A stretch of 64,000 nucleotides of DNA from Flavobacterium succinicans LMG 10402 (GTDB taxonomy: Bacteria > Bacteroidota > Bacteroidia > Flavobacteriales > Flavobacteriaceae). The notes beneath the pieces were generated by a model. It saw only the letters and a list, made by a program, of their open reading frames with translations. It had not been told where the DNA came from and searched no databases. The position numbers and the translations under genes were made by a program. The stretch covers positions 1 to 64,000 of the forward strand of contig NZ_JATV01000003.1 of the NCBI RefSeq assembly GCF_000611675.1. Reading direction: 5' to 3'. This document shows positions 47,201 through 56,652 of this stretch, in pieces. Numbering within the stretch: the first letter of the stretch is position 1; the number at the start of each line of letters is the position of its first letter.

Positions 47201-47695
47201 TTACGCTTTTTTCTTTCCTAAGAAACCATTGGCTACAGCTAACCATGCCGAAGGACCTCCTGCAACATAGCCAGTACTACCAAGACCCTCAAAATTTGTT
47301 TTACCGTTTTTTGTGGTCGCTTTTGCAAAGTGAAGGGTTGGATAACCTTGTATGCCAAACGCTTGTTCTAATTCCGCGTTTTGTTTTTTGATTTCCGCGG
47401 TTTGGTACTGTTTTCTTGGATAATCTAATTCAACTAATACAACATTTTCTTTAGCCCAAGTAGTAAATTCAGGTGTTTTTAAGACCTCTTTTTGTAAACG
47501 AATACACCATCCACACCAATCACTTCCTGTAAAGAAAAGTAACAAGGGTTTATTTTTTTTGTGGCTCTCTGTAATGGCTTCTTTCATATCAGTGTGCCAT
47601 TTTAATTCATTTGATTGATTTTTATTGCCTTTACTTTGTGAGTGACCTTCTAAGGTGCAAAAAGTAACCAATAAAATGAGAATTATTTTTTTCAT
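47201..47695 (-). CDS. secreted thioredoxin-like protein
   Basis: The 164-residue protein has a signal peptide (LILLVTFCTLEGHSQ) and a thioredoxin-fold domain. The active-site motif is CGWC in GSDWCGWCIRLQKEV, unlike the CGPC of thioredoxin; it resembles the Thioredoxin_7 group. The cis-Pro is in IQGYPTLHF. A role in disulfide handling in the periplasm is expected. It converges with comEC and lies upstream of the POT cluster only in the genome order, on the same strand as it. Confidence 0.88.
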   Translation of the reverse strand: MKKIILILLVTFCTLEGHSQSKGNKNQSNELKWHTDMKEAITESHKKNKPLLLFFTGSDWCGWCIRLQKEVLKTPEFTTWAKENVVLVELDYPRKQYQTAEIKKQNAELEQAFGIQGYPTLHFAKATTKNGKTNFEGLGSTGYVAGGPSAWLAVANGFLGKKKA

Positions 47696-47747
47696 AGTGA
47701 TTTAGTTTTGTACAAATGTAAAAATATTTTTGAGGTGTAAATGTCGG

Positions 47748-49259
47748 CTATTTTACTTCTTGCATTAATTTTCTAACCAAGGGCGAGAGCAAAATTAATA
47801 AAACACCAGCAATTAAGGCATAAATGGCCAATTGCAAATAGCCATTAGCATACACATTCAGTTTATCAATATTTGATGCGTTTTCAGAAGCTTCGGCAAT
47901 ATTTGCGCCTAAAATTCCAGCGAAGTACTGTCCATAAGCACTGGCCAAAAACCACATACCCATAATGACTGCTTGTGTTTTGGCCGGAGATAATTTGGTC
48001 ATAGCAGACATACCAATGGGTGATAAACATAATTCACCCAACGTAATCACAAACCATCCAAAAGTAAAAATCCCTAAAGAAGTTCTTCCAAAACCATCTG
48101 CAAAAAACTTGGTGTAATAAAACACCCAGAACCCTCCAGCTAAGAACAAAAAGGCGAGTCCAAATTTCACCACTGTATTGGGTTCAATTTTTCTTTTGTT
48201 GAGCCATAGCCAAACAAGTCCTACTAAGGCGGCAAAGCCAATTACGAAGAAAGAATTGGCAGAGTTGTTCACGCCATTTGGACTTAATACAACACCTCCG
48301 ATAGTGTTGTTCAAATTATTCACGGCAAACAAGCTCAGTGAACCACCACTTTGTTCGAAAAAAGCCCAAAAGAAGACTGAGAAAAGAATGAAAATCAAAG
48401 CAGCCCATAATTTCTTGTTTTCGGCTACTGAGAAATTTTTCATTTCGTAAAACAAATACATTATCGAGGCAGGGCCAATGAAAATCATAAAATAATCGGT
48501 ATAGGTCGTATTGGCGACCATCACAATAATCAAAGGGATGATAAGTAATGAGCCAGCATACGTTATCCATTCTAATTTTTTTCTTTTGGCAACAAGTATT
48601 TCTTTTAAAGGTGAAAGTCCGATAGGGCCTAAACTTTTTTGGGTTTGGGTAAAAGTCAATAAACTAATAATCATTACGATGGCTGCAAAACCAAAACCTA
48701 CGTTCCAACGCAAGTGTTCTGGAACAATAGCTTGCCACATAGATCCTTCGGCCACGGCGATACAAATATATCCACCAATTAAGGCGCCTAAATTTACGCC
48801 CATGTAAAAAAACGAGAATCCTGCATCACGTCGTGGATCATTTTCGGGGTATAATTGCCCTACCATTGAAGAAATATTAGGCTTAAAAAAACCGGTACCT
48901 ACTATGGTAAAACCTAGGCCAGTAAAGAAAAAATTCTTCGGATCTAGTGCCAAAATAACACTGCCAATTATCATTAGAATCCCGCCCCAAAAGAGTGATT
49001 TTCGAAGGCCTAAAATTTTATCAGCAAACAATCCGCCGATAAAAGTAAAGGCATATACCCAAGCTTGCGTAGCACCATATTGTAAATTGGCCACACGTTC
49101 ATTCATTCCTAAATGGCCAACCATAAAGACGACCAACATGCCTCGCATACCATAGAAACAAAAGCGCTCCCACATTTCGCTGAAGAATAAATACCACAAT
49201 TGTTTCGGGTATTTTCCTTTAAAATTTTGTATTTCTTCTAACGTTATATTCGATTTCAT
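47748..49259 (-). CDS. POT/PTR2-family proton-dependent peptide transporter (1)
   Basis: The 503-residue transporter has about 12-14 membrane segments. POT markers are the ExxER motif in FSEMWERFCFYGMRGMLV, GGLFADKILGLRKSL and the PTR2 second signature FSFFYMGVNLGALIGG. It probably imports di- and tripeptides with protons. It is the last of three POT genes in tandem, 19 bases after the second copy, and the three differ in sequence, so they are not recent duplicates. Confidence 0.93.
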   Translation of the reverse strand: MKSNITLEEIQNFKGKYPKQLWYLFFSEMWERFCFYGMRGMLVVFMVGHLGMNERVANLQYGATQAWVYAFTFIGGLFADKILGLRKSLFWGGILMIIGSVILALDPKNFFFTGLGFTIVGTGFFKPNISSMVGQLYPENDPRRDAGFSFFYMGVNLGALIGGYICIAVAEGSMWQAIVPEHLRWNVGFGFAAIVMIISLLTFTQTQKSLGPIGLSPLKEILVAKRKKLEWITYAGSLLIIPLIIVMVANTTYTDYFMIFIGPASIMYLFYEMKNFSVAENKKLWAALIFILFSVFFWAFFEQSGGSLSLFAVNNLNNTIGGVVLSPNGVNNSANSFFVIGFAALVGLVWLWLNKRKIEPNTVVKFGLAFLFLAGGFWVFYYTKFFADGFGRTSLGIFTFGWFVITLGELCLSPIGMSAMTKLSPAKTQAVIMGMWFLASAYGQYFAGILGANIAEASENASNIDKLNVYANGYLQLAIYALIAGVLLILLSPLVRKLMQEVK

Positions 49260-49278
49260 GTAATTCTTTTCCGTATTA

Positions 49279-50931
49279 TTAATTTATTCCTTTCTCTTTC
49301 ATTACCGCATTAAGACGCTTTAAGATTAGTAATCCCAAAGCTGTAGCAAAAAGTAATAATAAAGCATTTACAAGGAAAAAATTAGCCTTGTTTTCATAAT
49401 CATACCACATACTTGCCAATACTCCCGAGAGTTTGTTTCCAATTGAAATTGATAAAAAGAAACCACCCATCATTAAGGCCGTAAGGCGAGGTGGGCTTAA
49501 TTTTGAAACGATAGAAAGTCCCATAGGAGACAAACATAATTCGCCTATTGTAATTACTCCATAGGTACCAACCAACCACCAAGGCGACACTTTAACCGCT
49601 CCGTTGCTGCCAAAATAGACGGCCAAAGCCATTACCAAACACGACAAAGAGGAAATAAATAATCCCAATACAATTTTGGATGGTGTACTTGGTTCTCTGC
49701 CTTTTCTTCGCATGAAGGCAAAAAAGCCAACGACAAATGGCGTCAAAATTATAATCCAACCCGGATTAATAGATTGAAATAATTCGGTATTGATTAACGA
49801 AACTTTCGCGTCAGGCTGTGCGTCTAAACTAGCTTTTTGAGCCTCAGAGATGTTCGAAAAGTATACTTCCTTACCTTGTACTTTTACTGGATTGTTATTG
49901 GCGTCTTTTACAGCTTGAAATTGTGCATCGTATTGCTGCACTTCTTTCGTAGCATAATCTTTTTCTTCAACCAAATAAATTGCTGATAAGGCCTTTTCAG
50001 TGGATCCTGTAACTTGTCTATCGGTATAATAATTGGCCCAACGCGTTAGTGCCGTTCCGTTTTGTTTGAACACAGCCCAAAACAACATACCCACTGCAAA
50101 AATAGCCAGTAAGGCGCCCAAAGGACGTTTGTCTTCTTTGTTGGCTTTCGCATACAAACTAATATAAAAAATGATCACAGGCACACATGCAAAAATAAAC
50201 GCATCGGTCGAATCGCTCTTGAAAATAGTACCAGGAATCATCCAACCAATAGCACCACAAATAATAGCAGGTAAGAAAACCACTCCTAATATACGGCTTA
50301 ATGAAATATCGCCTTCCTGGACAGGTTTCATTACATTGGCACTTTCGAGATGTTTGCGACCAAACGAAAAGATGATTAATCCCAGCAACATTCCTACACC
50401 AGCAGTAAAAAAGGCCGCGCCCCAACCGTATTGATTGCGCATAAAAGCAGCAATAATATTACAGATGAATGCCCCCAAATTGATCCCCATATAGAAAATG
50501 TTGTATCCAGCATCCTTGTTGGCTTTGTATTCTTCAGTCGAATATAAATTCCCAACCAAAGTCGAAATACTAGGTTTGAAAAATCCGTTACCAATAATAA
50601 TCAAAGCCATCGAAATGTAAAAAATCGTCACATCATGAAAGCCAAGGCCAATATATCCAATGGCCATCAAAAAACCACCCAAATAAATCGCTTTGAAATA
50701 ACCCAAAAAGCGGTCGGCTAAATAGCCTCCCAAAAACGGTGTCAAATAGGTTAAGGCAATATAAGTACCAAAAATATCATCTGCATTTTTGTCCGAAAAA
50801 GCCAAACCTCCAGTCGAGGCAGGATCGATCATATAAAGTACAAAAATTCCGATAATTAGATAGTACCCAAAACGTTCCCACATTTCGGTAAAAAACAAAA
50901 AGGCTAATCCTTTGGGGTGTTTATTATTCAT
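49279..50931 (-). CDS. POT/PTR2-family proton-dependent peptide transporter (2)
   Basis: The product is about 550 residues from the ATG at 50931; a TTG reading to 50958 adds nine residues. ExxER is present in FTEMWERFGYYLIIGIFV, followed by GGYLADRFLGYFKAIYLGG and AGYNIFYMGINLGAFICN. A periplasmic/loop insertion of about 75 residues (ALTRWANYYTDRQV to KVSLINTELFQSIN) distinguishes it from copy 1 and is typical of the larger flavobacterial POT proteins. It probably shares a transcript with copy 1. Confidence 0.93.
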   Translation of the reverse strand: MNNKHPKGLAFLFFTEMWERFGYYLIIGIFVLYMIDPASTGGLAFSDKNADDIFGTYIALTYLTPFLGGYLADRFLGYFKAIYLGGFLMAIGYIGLGFHDVTIFYISMALIIIGNGFFKPSISTLVGNLYSTEEYKANKDAGYNIFYMGINLGAFICNIIAAFMRNQYGWGAAFFTAGVGMLLGLIIFSFGRKHLESANVMKPVQEGDISLSRILGVVFLPAIICGAIGWMIPGTIFKSDSTDAFIFACVPVIIFYISLYAKANKEDKRPLGALLAIFAVGMLFWAVFKQNGTALTRWANYYTDRQVTGSTEKALSAIYLVEEKDYATKEVQQYDAQFQAVKDANNNPVKVQGKEVYFSNISEAQKASLDAQPDAKVSLINTELFQSINPGWIIILTPFVVGFFAFMRRKGREPSTPSKIVLGLFISSLSCLVMALAVYFGSNGAVKVSPWWLVGTYGVITIGELCLSPMGLSIVSKLSPPRLTALMMGGFFLSISIGNKLSGVLASMWYDYENKANFFLVNALLLLFATALGLLILKRLNAVMKEKGIN

Positions 50932-51035
50932 AACAAAATCATTAAAATTCAATATCAAAAATACATTTGTGTTTCCTCAAAACCATTGTAAATTCCTCTT
51001 TTTAGAAGCAGTAGTATATGGTTTTAAAGAAAATA

Positions 51036-51103
51036 CCGTCCCGGTCTTCGCTATATCTTTGTCTAAAAAAAGCAAAGGATGCCGCTGCGATTGGGGCTAA
51101 TGT
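51036..51103 (-). repeat. dispersed intergenic repeat, copy C
   Basis: On the minus strand it reads AGCCCCAATCGCAGCGGCATCC, then TTTGCTTTTTTT and a partial opposite arm ACAAAGATATAGCG, then AAGACCGGGACGG. It matches copy B most closely. It sits between the second and third POT genes. Confidence 0.8.
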
Positions 51104-51149
51104 TAAACCATTTTTTTTAGAACACCAATAGCTACTGAGGCTCATATAT

Positions 51150-51190
51150 ATTAAAAACACCTACTTAGTCTCTAAGCAGGTGTTTTTAAT
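51150..51190 (-). terminator. terminator after the third POT gene
   Basis: AAAAACACCTACTTAG and CTAAGCAGGTGTTTTT face each other with one mismatch around a short loop, just downstream of the minus-strand transporter stop. A-rich sequence on the left provides the T tract. Confidence 0.8.
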
Positions 51191-51202
51191 GGGTAACAAT
51201 AC

Positions 51203-52879
51203 TTAACGAATACCGTGCATCATCTTTTTCAAAAATGGAGTCAAGGCAAATAGAATCAAGGAAGCGATTCCAGTTAAAACCACAAATACCATAAAGAATT
51301 CGAAAAGGTTATGAATTTCAAAACCTGCAAAAACAGGATTATTTGGACTGATTTGATTAGTGTCTAATAACTGTAATTGTTCTGCTGTTGGTACTACTTT
51401 TTTGTCCAAAACAGCTTGCAAATCGATACCTAATTCTTTTGCTTTATTAAATTTGTCTCCTGTAGCTGGCAAGATAGAACCTAGTGTTCCAGCCAAAGCA
51501 TAACCTGCAGCATTCGATAAAAAGAATACCCCGTACAGTAATGAAGAGAAACGTTTTGGAGATAATTTTCCAACCAATGATAATCCAATTGGTGATAAAC
51601 ACAACTCAGCACAAGTTTGAATCAAGTACAATAAAATCAACCAATAGATGGCTAATAAACCATTGTTACCTAAATCTTTTACATTGTGAGCAATAATAAA
51701 ATAACTGATAGCGATTAATCCTAAACCAAAAGCTTGTTTCATTGGAGAAATAGGTTCTCTTCCTTTTTCTCTTAATTTATCCCAAAGTAAACTAAACGGA
51801 ACGGCAAACATCACCACAAATAATCCATTAAAAATTTGAACCATCGAAGGAGGCATATTCCAACCAAAAAAGTTCCTGTCGGTTTGGTTATCAGCAATAA
51901 AAGTTAAGGAAGAACCGGCTTGTTCAAAAGCAGCCCAGAAGAAAATCACGAAAAAGGCAACAATATAAATAACCAAAATACGATCACGTTCCACCTTGGT
52001 CAAAGAAGTATCTGAGATGATTAGACCAGCCAAAGCCAATCCACTAGCATAAATGATAGAATAAATAATATTTTGACCTAAATAAAAATGGAAAGCCAAT
52101 CCTAAACCTACAAATCCTAGGATAGCTAAAAGTAGCGCTTTTGATGAGAATACAGCAACTTGAGATTCTCCTTCTTCAAAATCGCCTGCTTCATTTTTAG
52201 AAGGTAAGCCTCCAATAGGTCTTCCTTCTGGTGTCACTACATATTTATCTTTCAAGAAATAAAATACGGCTGTACCTAAAATCATCGCAATCGAAGCGGC
52301 TAAAAATCCCCATTTGAACGCATGAATATCTCGCAATCCATCAACATCTTTAACATCACCAATAAGTGGGCAAATCAATTGACCTAAAAAGGCCCCTAAG
52401 TTAATTCCCATATAGAAAATAGTAAAAGCGGTATCCAATTTGCTTTTTTCTTGTTTTGGATACAAACTCCCCACCATACTTGAAATGTTTGGCTTAAAGA
52501 ATCCGTTTCCGAAAATGATAATTCCTAATGCTACCCATAATAAAGTATTAGCCAAAGATCGATTAGGTTCAAATATACTAGCACTAAAAAACAAAAGCAA
52601 TTGTCCAATGGCCATCATTAAACCGCCTAACATAATACAGTTCCTGTTGCCAAAAAAACGATCCGCAATAAAACCACCCAACATAGGAGTTAAGTAACAC
52701 AATCCAAGGAAACCACCATAAATTAAGGAAGCATCGGCTTCTTTCATCAATAAGGCATTCACCATAAATAGCGTTAAAATGGCACGCATTCCATAGAAGT
52801 TGAATCGTTCCCACATTTCTGTTCCAAACAATACCCAAAGTCCTTTTGGATGTGCTGTTTTTACTTGTGTTTCTGTCAT
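51203..52879 (-). CDS. POT/PTR2-family proton-dependent peptide transporter (3)
   Basis: The 558-residue transporter carries ExxER in FGTEMWERFNFYGMRAILT, GGFIADRFFGNRNCIMLGG and FTIFYMGINLGAFLGQ. A loop near residue 480-520 (DLQAVLDKKVVPTAEQLQLL) is unique to this copy. It lies 33 bases downstream of the DPP-IV-type peptidase gene on the same strand, so peptide release and uptake are probably expressed together. Confidence 0.93.
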   Translation of the reverse strand: MTETQVKTAHPKGLWVLFGTEMWERFNFYGMRAILTLFMVNALLMKEADASLIYGGFLGLCYLTPMLGGFIADRFFGNRNCIMLGGLMMAIGQLLLFFSASIFEPNRSLANTLLWVALGIIIFGNGFFKPNISSMVGSLYPKQEKSKLDTAFTIFYMGINLGAFLGQLICPLIGDVKDVDGLRDIHAFKWGFLAASIAMILGTAVFYFLKDKYVVTPEGRPIGGLPSKNEAGDFEEGESQVAVFSSKALLLAILGFVGLGLAFHFYLGQNIIYSIIYASGLALAGLIISDTSLTKVERDRILVIYIVAFFVIFFWAAFEQAGSSLTFIADNQTDRNFFGWNMPPSMVQIFNGLFVVMFAVPFSLLWDKLREKGREPISPMKQAFGLGLIAISYFIIAHNVKDLGNNGLLAIYWLILLYLIQTCAELCLSPIGLSLVGKLSPKRFSSLLYGVFFLSNAAGYALAGTLGSILPATGDKFNKAKELGIDLQAVLDKKVVPTAEQLQLLDTNQISPNNPVFAGFEIHNLFEFFMVFVVLTGIASLILFALTPFLKKMMHGIR

Positions 52880-52912
52880 TTTTGTTTTTATATTAAGTTT
52901 GTTAGGTTTATG

Positions 52913-55084
52913 TTATAAATTTTCAAGTATAAAATTAGTCATTTTGTTATACAGTTGAATTCGAGTTGCACCTCCAAAAATGCCGTGATTTTTATCAGGG
53001 TAAATTTGCGAATCGAATTGTTTGTTGGCTTGAATCAACGCTTCCATCATTTGCATGGTGTTTTGAACGTGAACATTATCATCTGCTGATCCATGAATTA
53101 ATAAATATTTCCCTTTTAACTTTTGAACATGATTAATAGGAGAGTTGTTATCATATCCTGTCGGATTTTCTTGTGGGGTTTGCATGTAGCGTTCGGTATA
53201 GATACTGTCGTAAAAACGCCAATTGGTTACCGGAGCCACGGCAATCGCCATTTTGAACACATCATTTCCTTTCAAAATACAATTGGAAGCCATGAATCCT
53301 CCATACGACCAGCCAAAAATACCAATTCTGGATGGATCTACAAAAGCATACTTGCCAATGGTTTTGGCAGCATCAATTTGATCGATAACTTCGTATTTTC
53401 CTAATTCTTTTTGGGTTACTTTTTTAAATTCAGCTCCTTTAAAACCAGTTCCTCTGCCATCCACACAAGCTACGATGTATCCTTTTTGAGTCAAGGATAA
53501 AAACCAATAATCATTAGCATCTAACCAATCATTGGCTACTTGTTGTGAGCCTGGTCCTGAATATTGAAACATAAATACTGGGTACTTTTTGTTCGGATCA
53601 AAATCTTTGGGTTTAAAAAGCCACATGTTTAGCTCTACACCTTTTTCTGTTTTTAACACCGAAAATTCTTTAGTAGGTAATTGGTAGGCTTTTAATTTAT
53701 TAGATAATGCTTCGTTATTTTCTATCACTTGTACTAGTTTTCCCGATTTGCTTTCGTTTAAAGAATAAACAGGAGGTTGCGTTGCGCTTGAAAAACTATG
53801 GATAAAATATTGAAAATTTGGACTAAAAGTAGCTGAGCTTGTTCCCGTATTTGAGGTTAATCGAACTTTGTTTTTGCCATCTAAACCTATGCGATACACG
53901 TCGCGGTTGATTGAGCCATTTTCAACAGATTGGTAAAAAATAGTTTTGGTTTTTTCGTCGAAGCCATAGTAATTAGTTACTTCCCAATTGCCTTTGGTGA
54001 CTTGGTTTTTTAACTTGCCAGCAGCATCGTAAACATAAATATGATTGAAACCATCTTTTTCGCTGGTCCAGATAAAACTGTTGTCTTTTAGAAAGGTTAG
54101 GTTGTCTGTAACATCAATATATGCGTTGTCTTTTTCGTTCAAAACTACTTTAGAAACTCCTGAATTACCATCGATAAACAATAAATCTAAGTTGTTTTGA
54201 TGACGGTTCAAGACTTGCGCCGATAATACGTTAGCGTCGTTTGTCCACTGTAATCGCGCAATGTAAAAATCAGAGTAAGTGCTTAGGTCAACTTTTTTCT
54301 TTGCTTGCGTGTTTACATCATAAAGGTGCAAGGAAACAACGGCATTTTTTTCTCCCGCTTTTGGGTATTTGAAGGTTTGTGTTGTAGGATATAAATTTTT
54401 CTCAAAAATGCTCATCGAGAATTCTGGAACTTCCGATTCGTCGAATCGAATAAAGGCTATTTTTTTGCTATCGGCACTCCAATCAAAGGCTTTTACAAAG
54501 GCAAATTCTTCCTCGTAAACCCAGTCGGTAATTCCGTTGATGATGCTATTCTTTTTTCCATCTGAAGTAATTGATGTTGTCGTTTTTGAAGCGATGTCGT
54601 AAACAAACAAATTATTGTCTTTTGCATAAGCAATTTTTTTTCCGTCTGGTGAAAAAGTAGGCTCTTGCACAGGAAAATCAAATAATCGCACCAGTTGATT
54701 GGTTTCGATATTGAATAAAAAACACGTAGCGGTAAAAGAATGGCGGAAAATAGGTGTAGTGCCGTTGGCAATTAGGATTGATTTTTCGTCTTGGCTAAAA
54801 CTGTAGCTATCAATGCCGTCATTTAGTAGAGGAAAATCTTTGGTGTCTAATAAAGTGCGAACTTTTTGAAGAGAAGCATAGTTGTACAAATCGATTTGCT
54901 TGCTTCTGTTTTCTCTGTTGCTATTCAAAACCGTGTATTGGTTTGTGTTTTTCATAGCCTGTAAAGCGTCCATTCCTTTGGCTCTAAACGCCCCTGAATA
55001 AATGGATTCTACTGTTATTTTTTGTTGTCCTAAAACGGTGAACACACTAACGAAAAATAAGAGAGACAATAGTTTTAATTTCAT
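52913..55084 (-). CDS. DPP-IV-type S9 dipeptidyl peptidase, secreted
   Basis: The 723-residue protein has a signal peptide (LLSLLFFVSVFTVLGQ). The eight-blade propeller includes the DPP-IV N-terminus anchor Glu pair in DWVYEEEFAFVKAFDWSADS, which binds the free amino group of the substrate. The hydrolase domain has Ser in FGWSYGGFMASN, Asp in HGSADDNVHVQN and His in YPDKNHGIFGG. It removes N-terminal dipeptides, often Xaa-Pro. It heads the cluster with the POT transporter genes, which take up just such products. Confidence 0.95.
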   Translation of the reverse strand: MKLKLLSLLFFVSVFTVLGQQKITVESIYSGAFRAKGMDALQAMKNTNQYTVLNSNRENRSKQIDLYNYASLQKVRTLLDTKDFPLLNDGIDSYSFSQDEKSILIANGTTPIFRHSFTATCFLFNIETNQLVRLFDFPVQEPTFSPDGKKIAYAKDNNLFVYDIASKTTTSITSDGKKNSIINGITDWVYEEEFAFVKAFDWSADSKKIAFIRFDESEVPEFSMSIFEKNLYPTTQTFKYPKAGEKNAVVSLHLYDVNTQAKKKVDLSTYSDFYIARLQWTNDANVLSAQVLNRHQNNLDLLFIDGNSGVSKVVLNEKDNAYIDVTDNLTFLKDNSFIWTSEKDGFNHIYVYDAAGKLKNQVTKGNWEVTNYYGFDEKTKTIFYQSVENGSINRDVYRIGLDGKNKVRLTSNTGTSSATFSPNFQYFIHSFSSATQPPVYSLNESKSGKLVQVIENNEALSNKLKAYQLPTKEFSVLKTEKGVELNMWLFKPKDFDPNKKYPVFMFQYSGPGSQQVANDWLDANDYWFLSLTQKGYIVACVDGRGTGFKGAEFKKVTQKELGKYEVIDQIDAAKTIGKYAFVDPSRIGIFGWSYGGFMASNCILKGNDVFKMAIAVAPVTNWRFYDSIYTERYMQTPQENPTGYDNNSPINHVQKLKGKYLLIHGSADDNVHVQNTMQMMEALIQANKQFDSQIYPDKNHGIFGGATRIQLYNKMTNFILENL

Positions 55085-55291
55085 AAAATTTCAGAGATTA
55101 TTTGTGCTAATTACTGTTGTTGGTTTTTACTACAAAACCGACTGTACTTTTGAGTTATATTTAAAACGACGCCAATTTTAATAAAAAAAAAGCAATAAAT
55201 GGTCATTTGGTGTGTTAAAACTTAGTAATAAATATAAAGTAACTTATTGAATAATGTGTCTTTCTGAACTCTTAAAAAAAAACCAAAACCG

Positions 55292-55299
55292 TATATTTG
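55292..55299 (+). promoter_or_regulatory. -7 promoter box for the HMG-CoA reductase gene
   Basis: TATATTTG matches TAnnTTTG, 27 bases before the ATG at 55326. It lies inside a longer possible reading from 55254, which argues against that start. Confidence 0.65.
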
Positions 55300-55325
55300 C
55301 GAAAATTAATTTTAATTGCTTGAAA

Positions 55326-56648
55326 ATGAATAATACTATCGCTGGATTTTCTAAATTGTCTAAGGATGAAAAAATAAACTGGATTGCTAATCATTATTTT
55401 GCCACTCCTGACGAAGCGATTGAAACGGTTAAGAAATATTGGAATTCAGACAAAGTGTTGCAGCAATTGCATGATGAATTTATTGAAAACACGATATCTA
55501 ATTTTTATGTACCTCTTGGGGTTGCGCCAAATTTTTTAATTAATGGAAGGAACTATACCATTCCTATGGCTATTGAAGAAAGTTCTGTAGTGGCAGCTGC
55601 TTCAAAATCAGCTAAATTTTGGGCTACTCGCGGTGGTTTTACAACAACAGTTGTTGCTACCGAAAAAATTGGACAAGTACATTTTTTATTTTCGGGAGAT
55701 GAATCGAAATTGACTTCCTTTTTTACTAACATTAAATCCTCTTTCTTTTCAGATACAGTGACGTTGACCCAAAACATGCGACAACGAGGAGGTGGTATTT
55801 TGAATATTGAATTGAGAAACAAAACTGATTTGATTCCAAATTATTATCAATTGCATGTCACTTTTGAAACCAAGGATAGTATGGGAGCTAATTTTATTAA
55901 TTCCTGCTTGGAACAATTGGCTAAAACCTTGAAGAATCAAGCAAACTCCTATGATTTGTTTTCTACCGAGGAAAAAGAAATCGAAGTGATTATGAGTATA
56001 CTTTCGAATTTTGTTCCCAATTGTTTAGTGCGAGCTGAAGTGTCTTGCCCGGTTGAAGATTTGAAAGAAAAACATATTGAAAATCCCGAAGTATTTGCGC
56101 AACGATTTGTTCAGGCCGTTCGTATTGCTGAAGTGGAGCCGTATCGCGCCGTAACCCACAACAAAGGAATCATGAACGGCATCGATGCTGTGGTGATCGC
56201 CACCGGTAATGATTTTAGAGCCGTTGAAGCGGGTGTTCATGCGTATGCCGCCAAAAATGGAGGGTATTCAAGCTTATCACACGCAACCATAGAAAATGGG
56301 CATTTTCGATTTTGGTTGGAAATTCCTTTAGCATTGGGCACCGTTGGCGGACTAACCGGTTTGCATCCTTTGGTAAAATTTTGTTTGGAAATGCTTGAAA
56401 AACCATCGGCCCAAGAGTTGATGGAAGTTGTAGCAGTAGCAGGTTTGGCACAGAATTTCGCAGCCTTGCGCTCTTTGACTACAACTGGTATCCAAGAAGG
56501 ACATATGAAAATGCATTTGAATAACATATTGAATCAGTTTCAAGTAACTTCTGATGAGCGTAATAGCATCAAACAACATTTTAAAAATGAAACCATTTCT
56601 CATAGTGCAGTAGTTCGTTTTATCGAAGATTTACGAAATAAGCAATAA
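55326..56648 (+). CDS. mvaA: hydroxymethylglutaryl-CoA reductase, class II (degradative type)
   Basis: The 440-residue enzyme reduces HMG-CoA to mevalonate, or runs in reverse in degradative hosts. Substrate and catalytic motifs are ENTISNFYVPLGVAPNFLING (catalytic Glu), ETKDSMGANFIN, YRAVTHNKGIMNGIDAVV (Lys and Asp) and LGTVGGLTGLHP. Class II length and lack of a membrane anchor fit. Start at 55326 is supported by the promoter box. With the GHMP kinase 4 bases downstream, it makes a mevalonate unit, though the other mevalonate genes are not in this window. Confidence 0.93.
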   Translation: MNNTIAGFSKLSKDEKINWIANHYFATPDEAIETVKKYWNSDKVLQQLHDEFIENTISNFYVPLGVAPNFLINGRNYTIPMAIEESSVVAAASKSAKFWATRGGFTTTVVATEKIGQVHFLFSGDESKLTSFFTNIKSSFFSDTVTLTQNMRQRGGGILNIELRNKTDLIPNYYQLHVTFETKDSMGANFINSCLEQLAKTLKNQANSYDLFSTEEKEIEVIMSILSNFVPNCLVRAEVSCPVEDLKEKHIENPEVFAQRFVQAVRIAEVEPYRAVTHNKGIMNGIDAVVIATGNDFRAVEAGVHAYAAKNGGYSSLSHATIENGHFRFWLEIPLALGTVGGLTGLHPLVKFCLEMLEKPSAQELMEVVAVAGLAQNFAALRSLTTTGIQEGHMKMHLNNILNQFQVTSDERNSIKQHFKNETISHSAVVRFIEDLRNKQ

Positions 56649-56652
56649 CGTC

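Noticed and set aside
55254-55325. Longer N-terminus of HMG-CoA reductase
   Set aside because: A good TAnnTTTG promoter box lies inside this stretch, so it is probably not translated.
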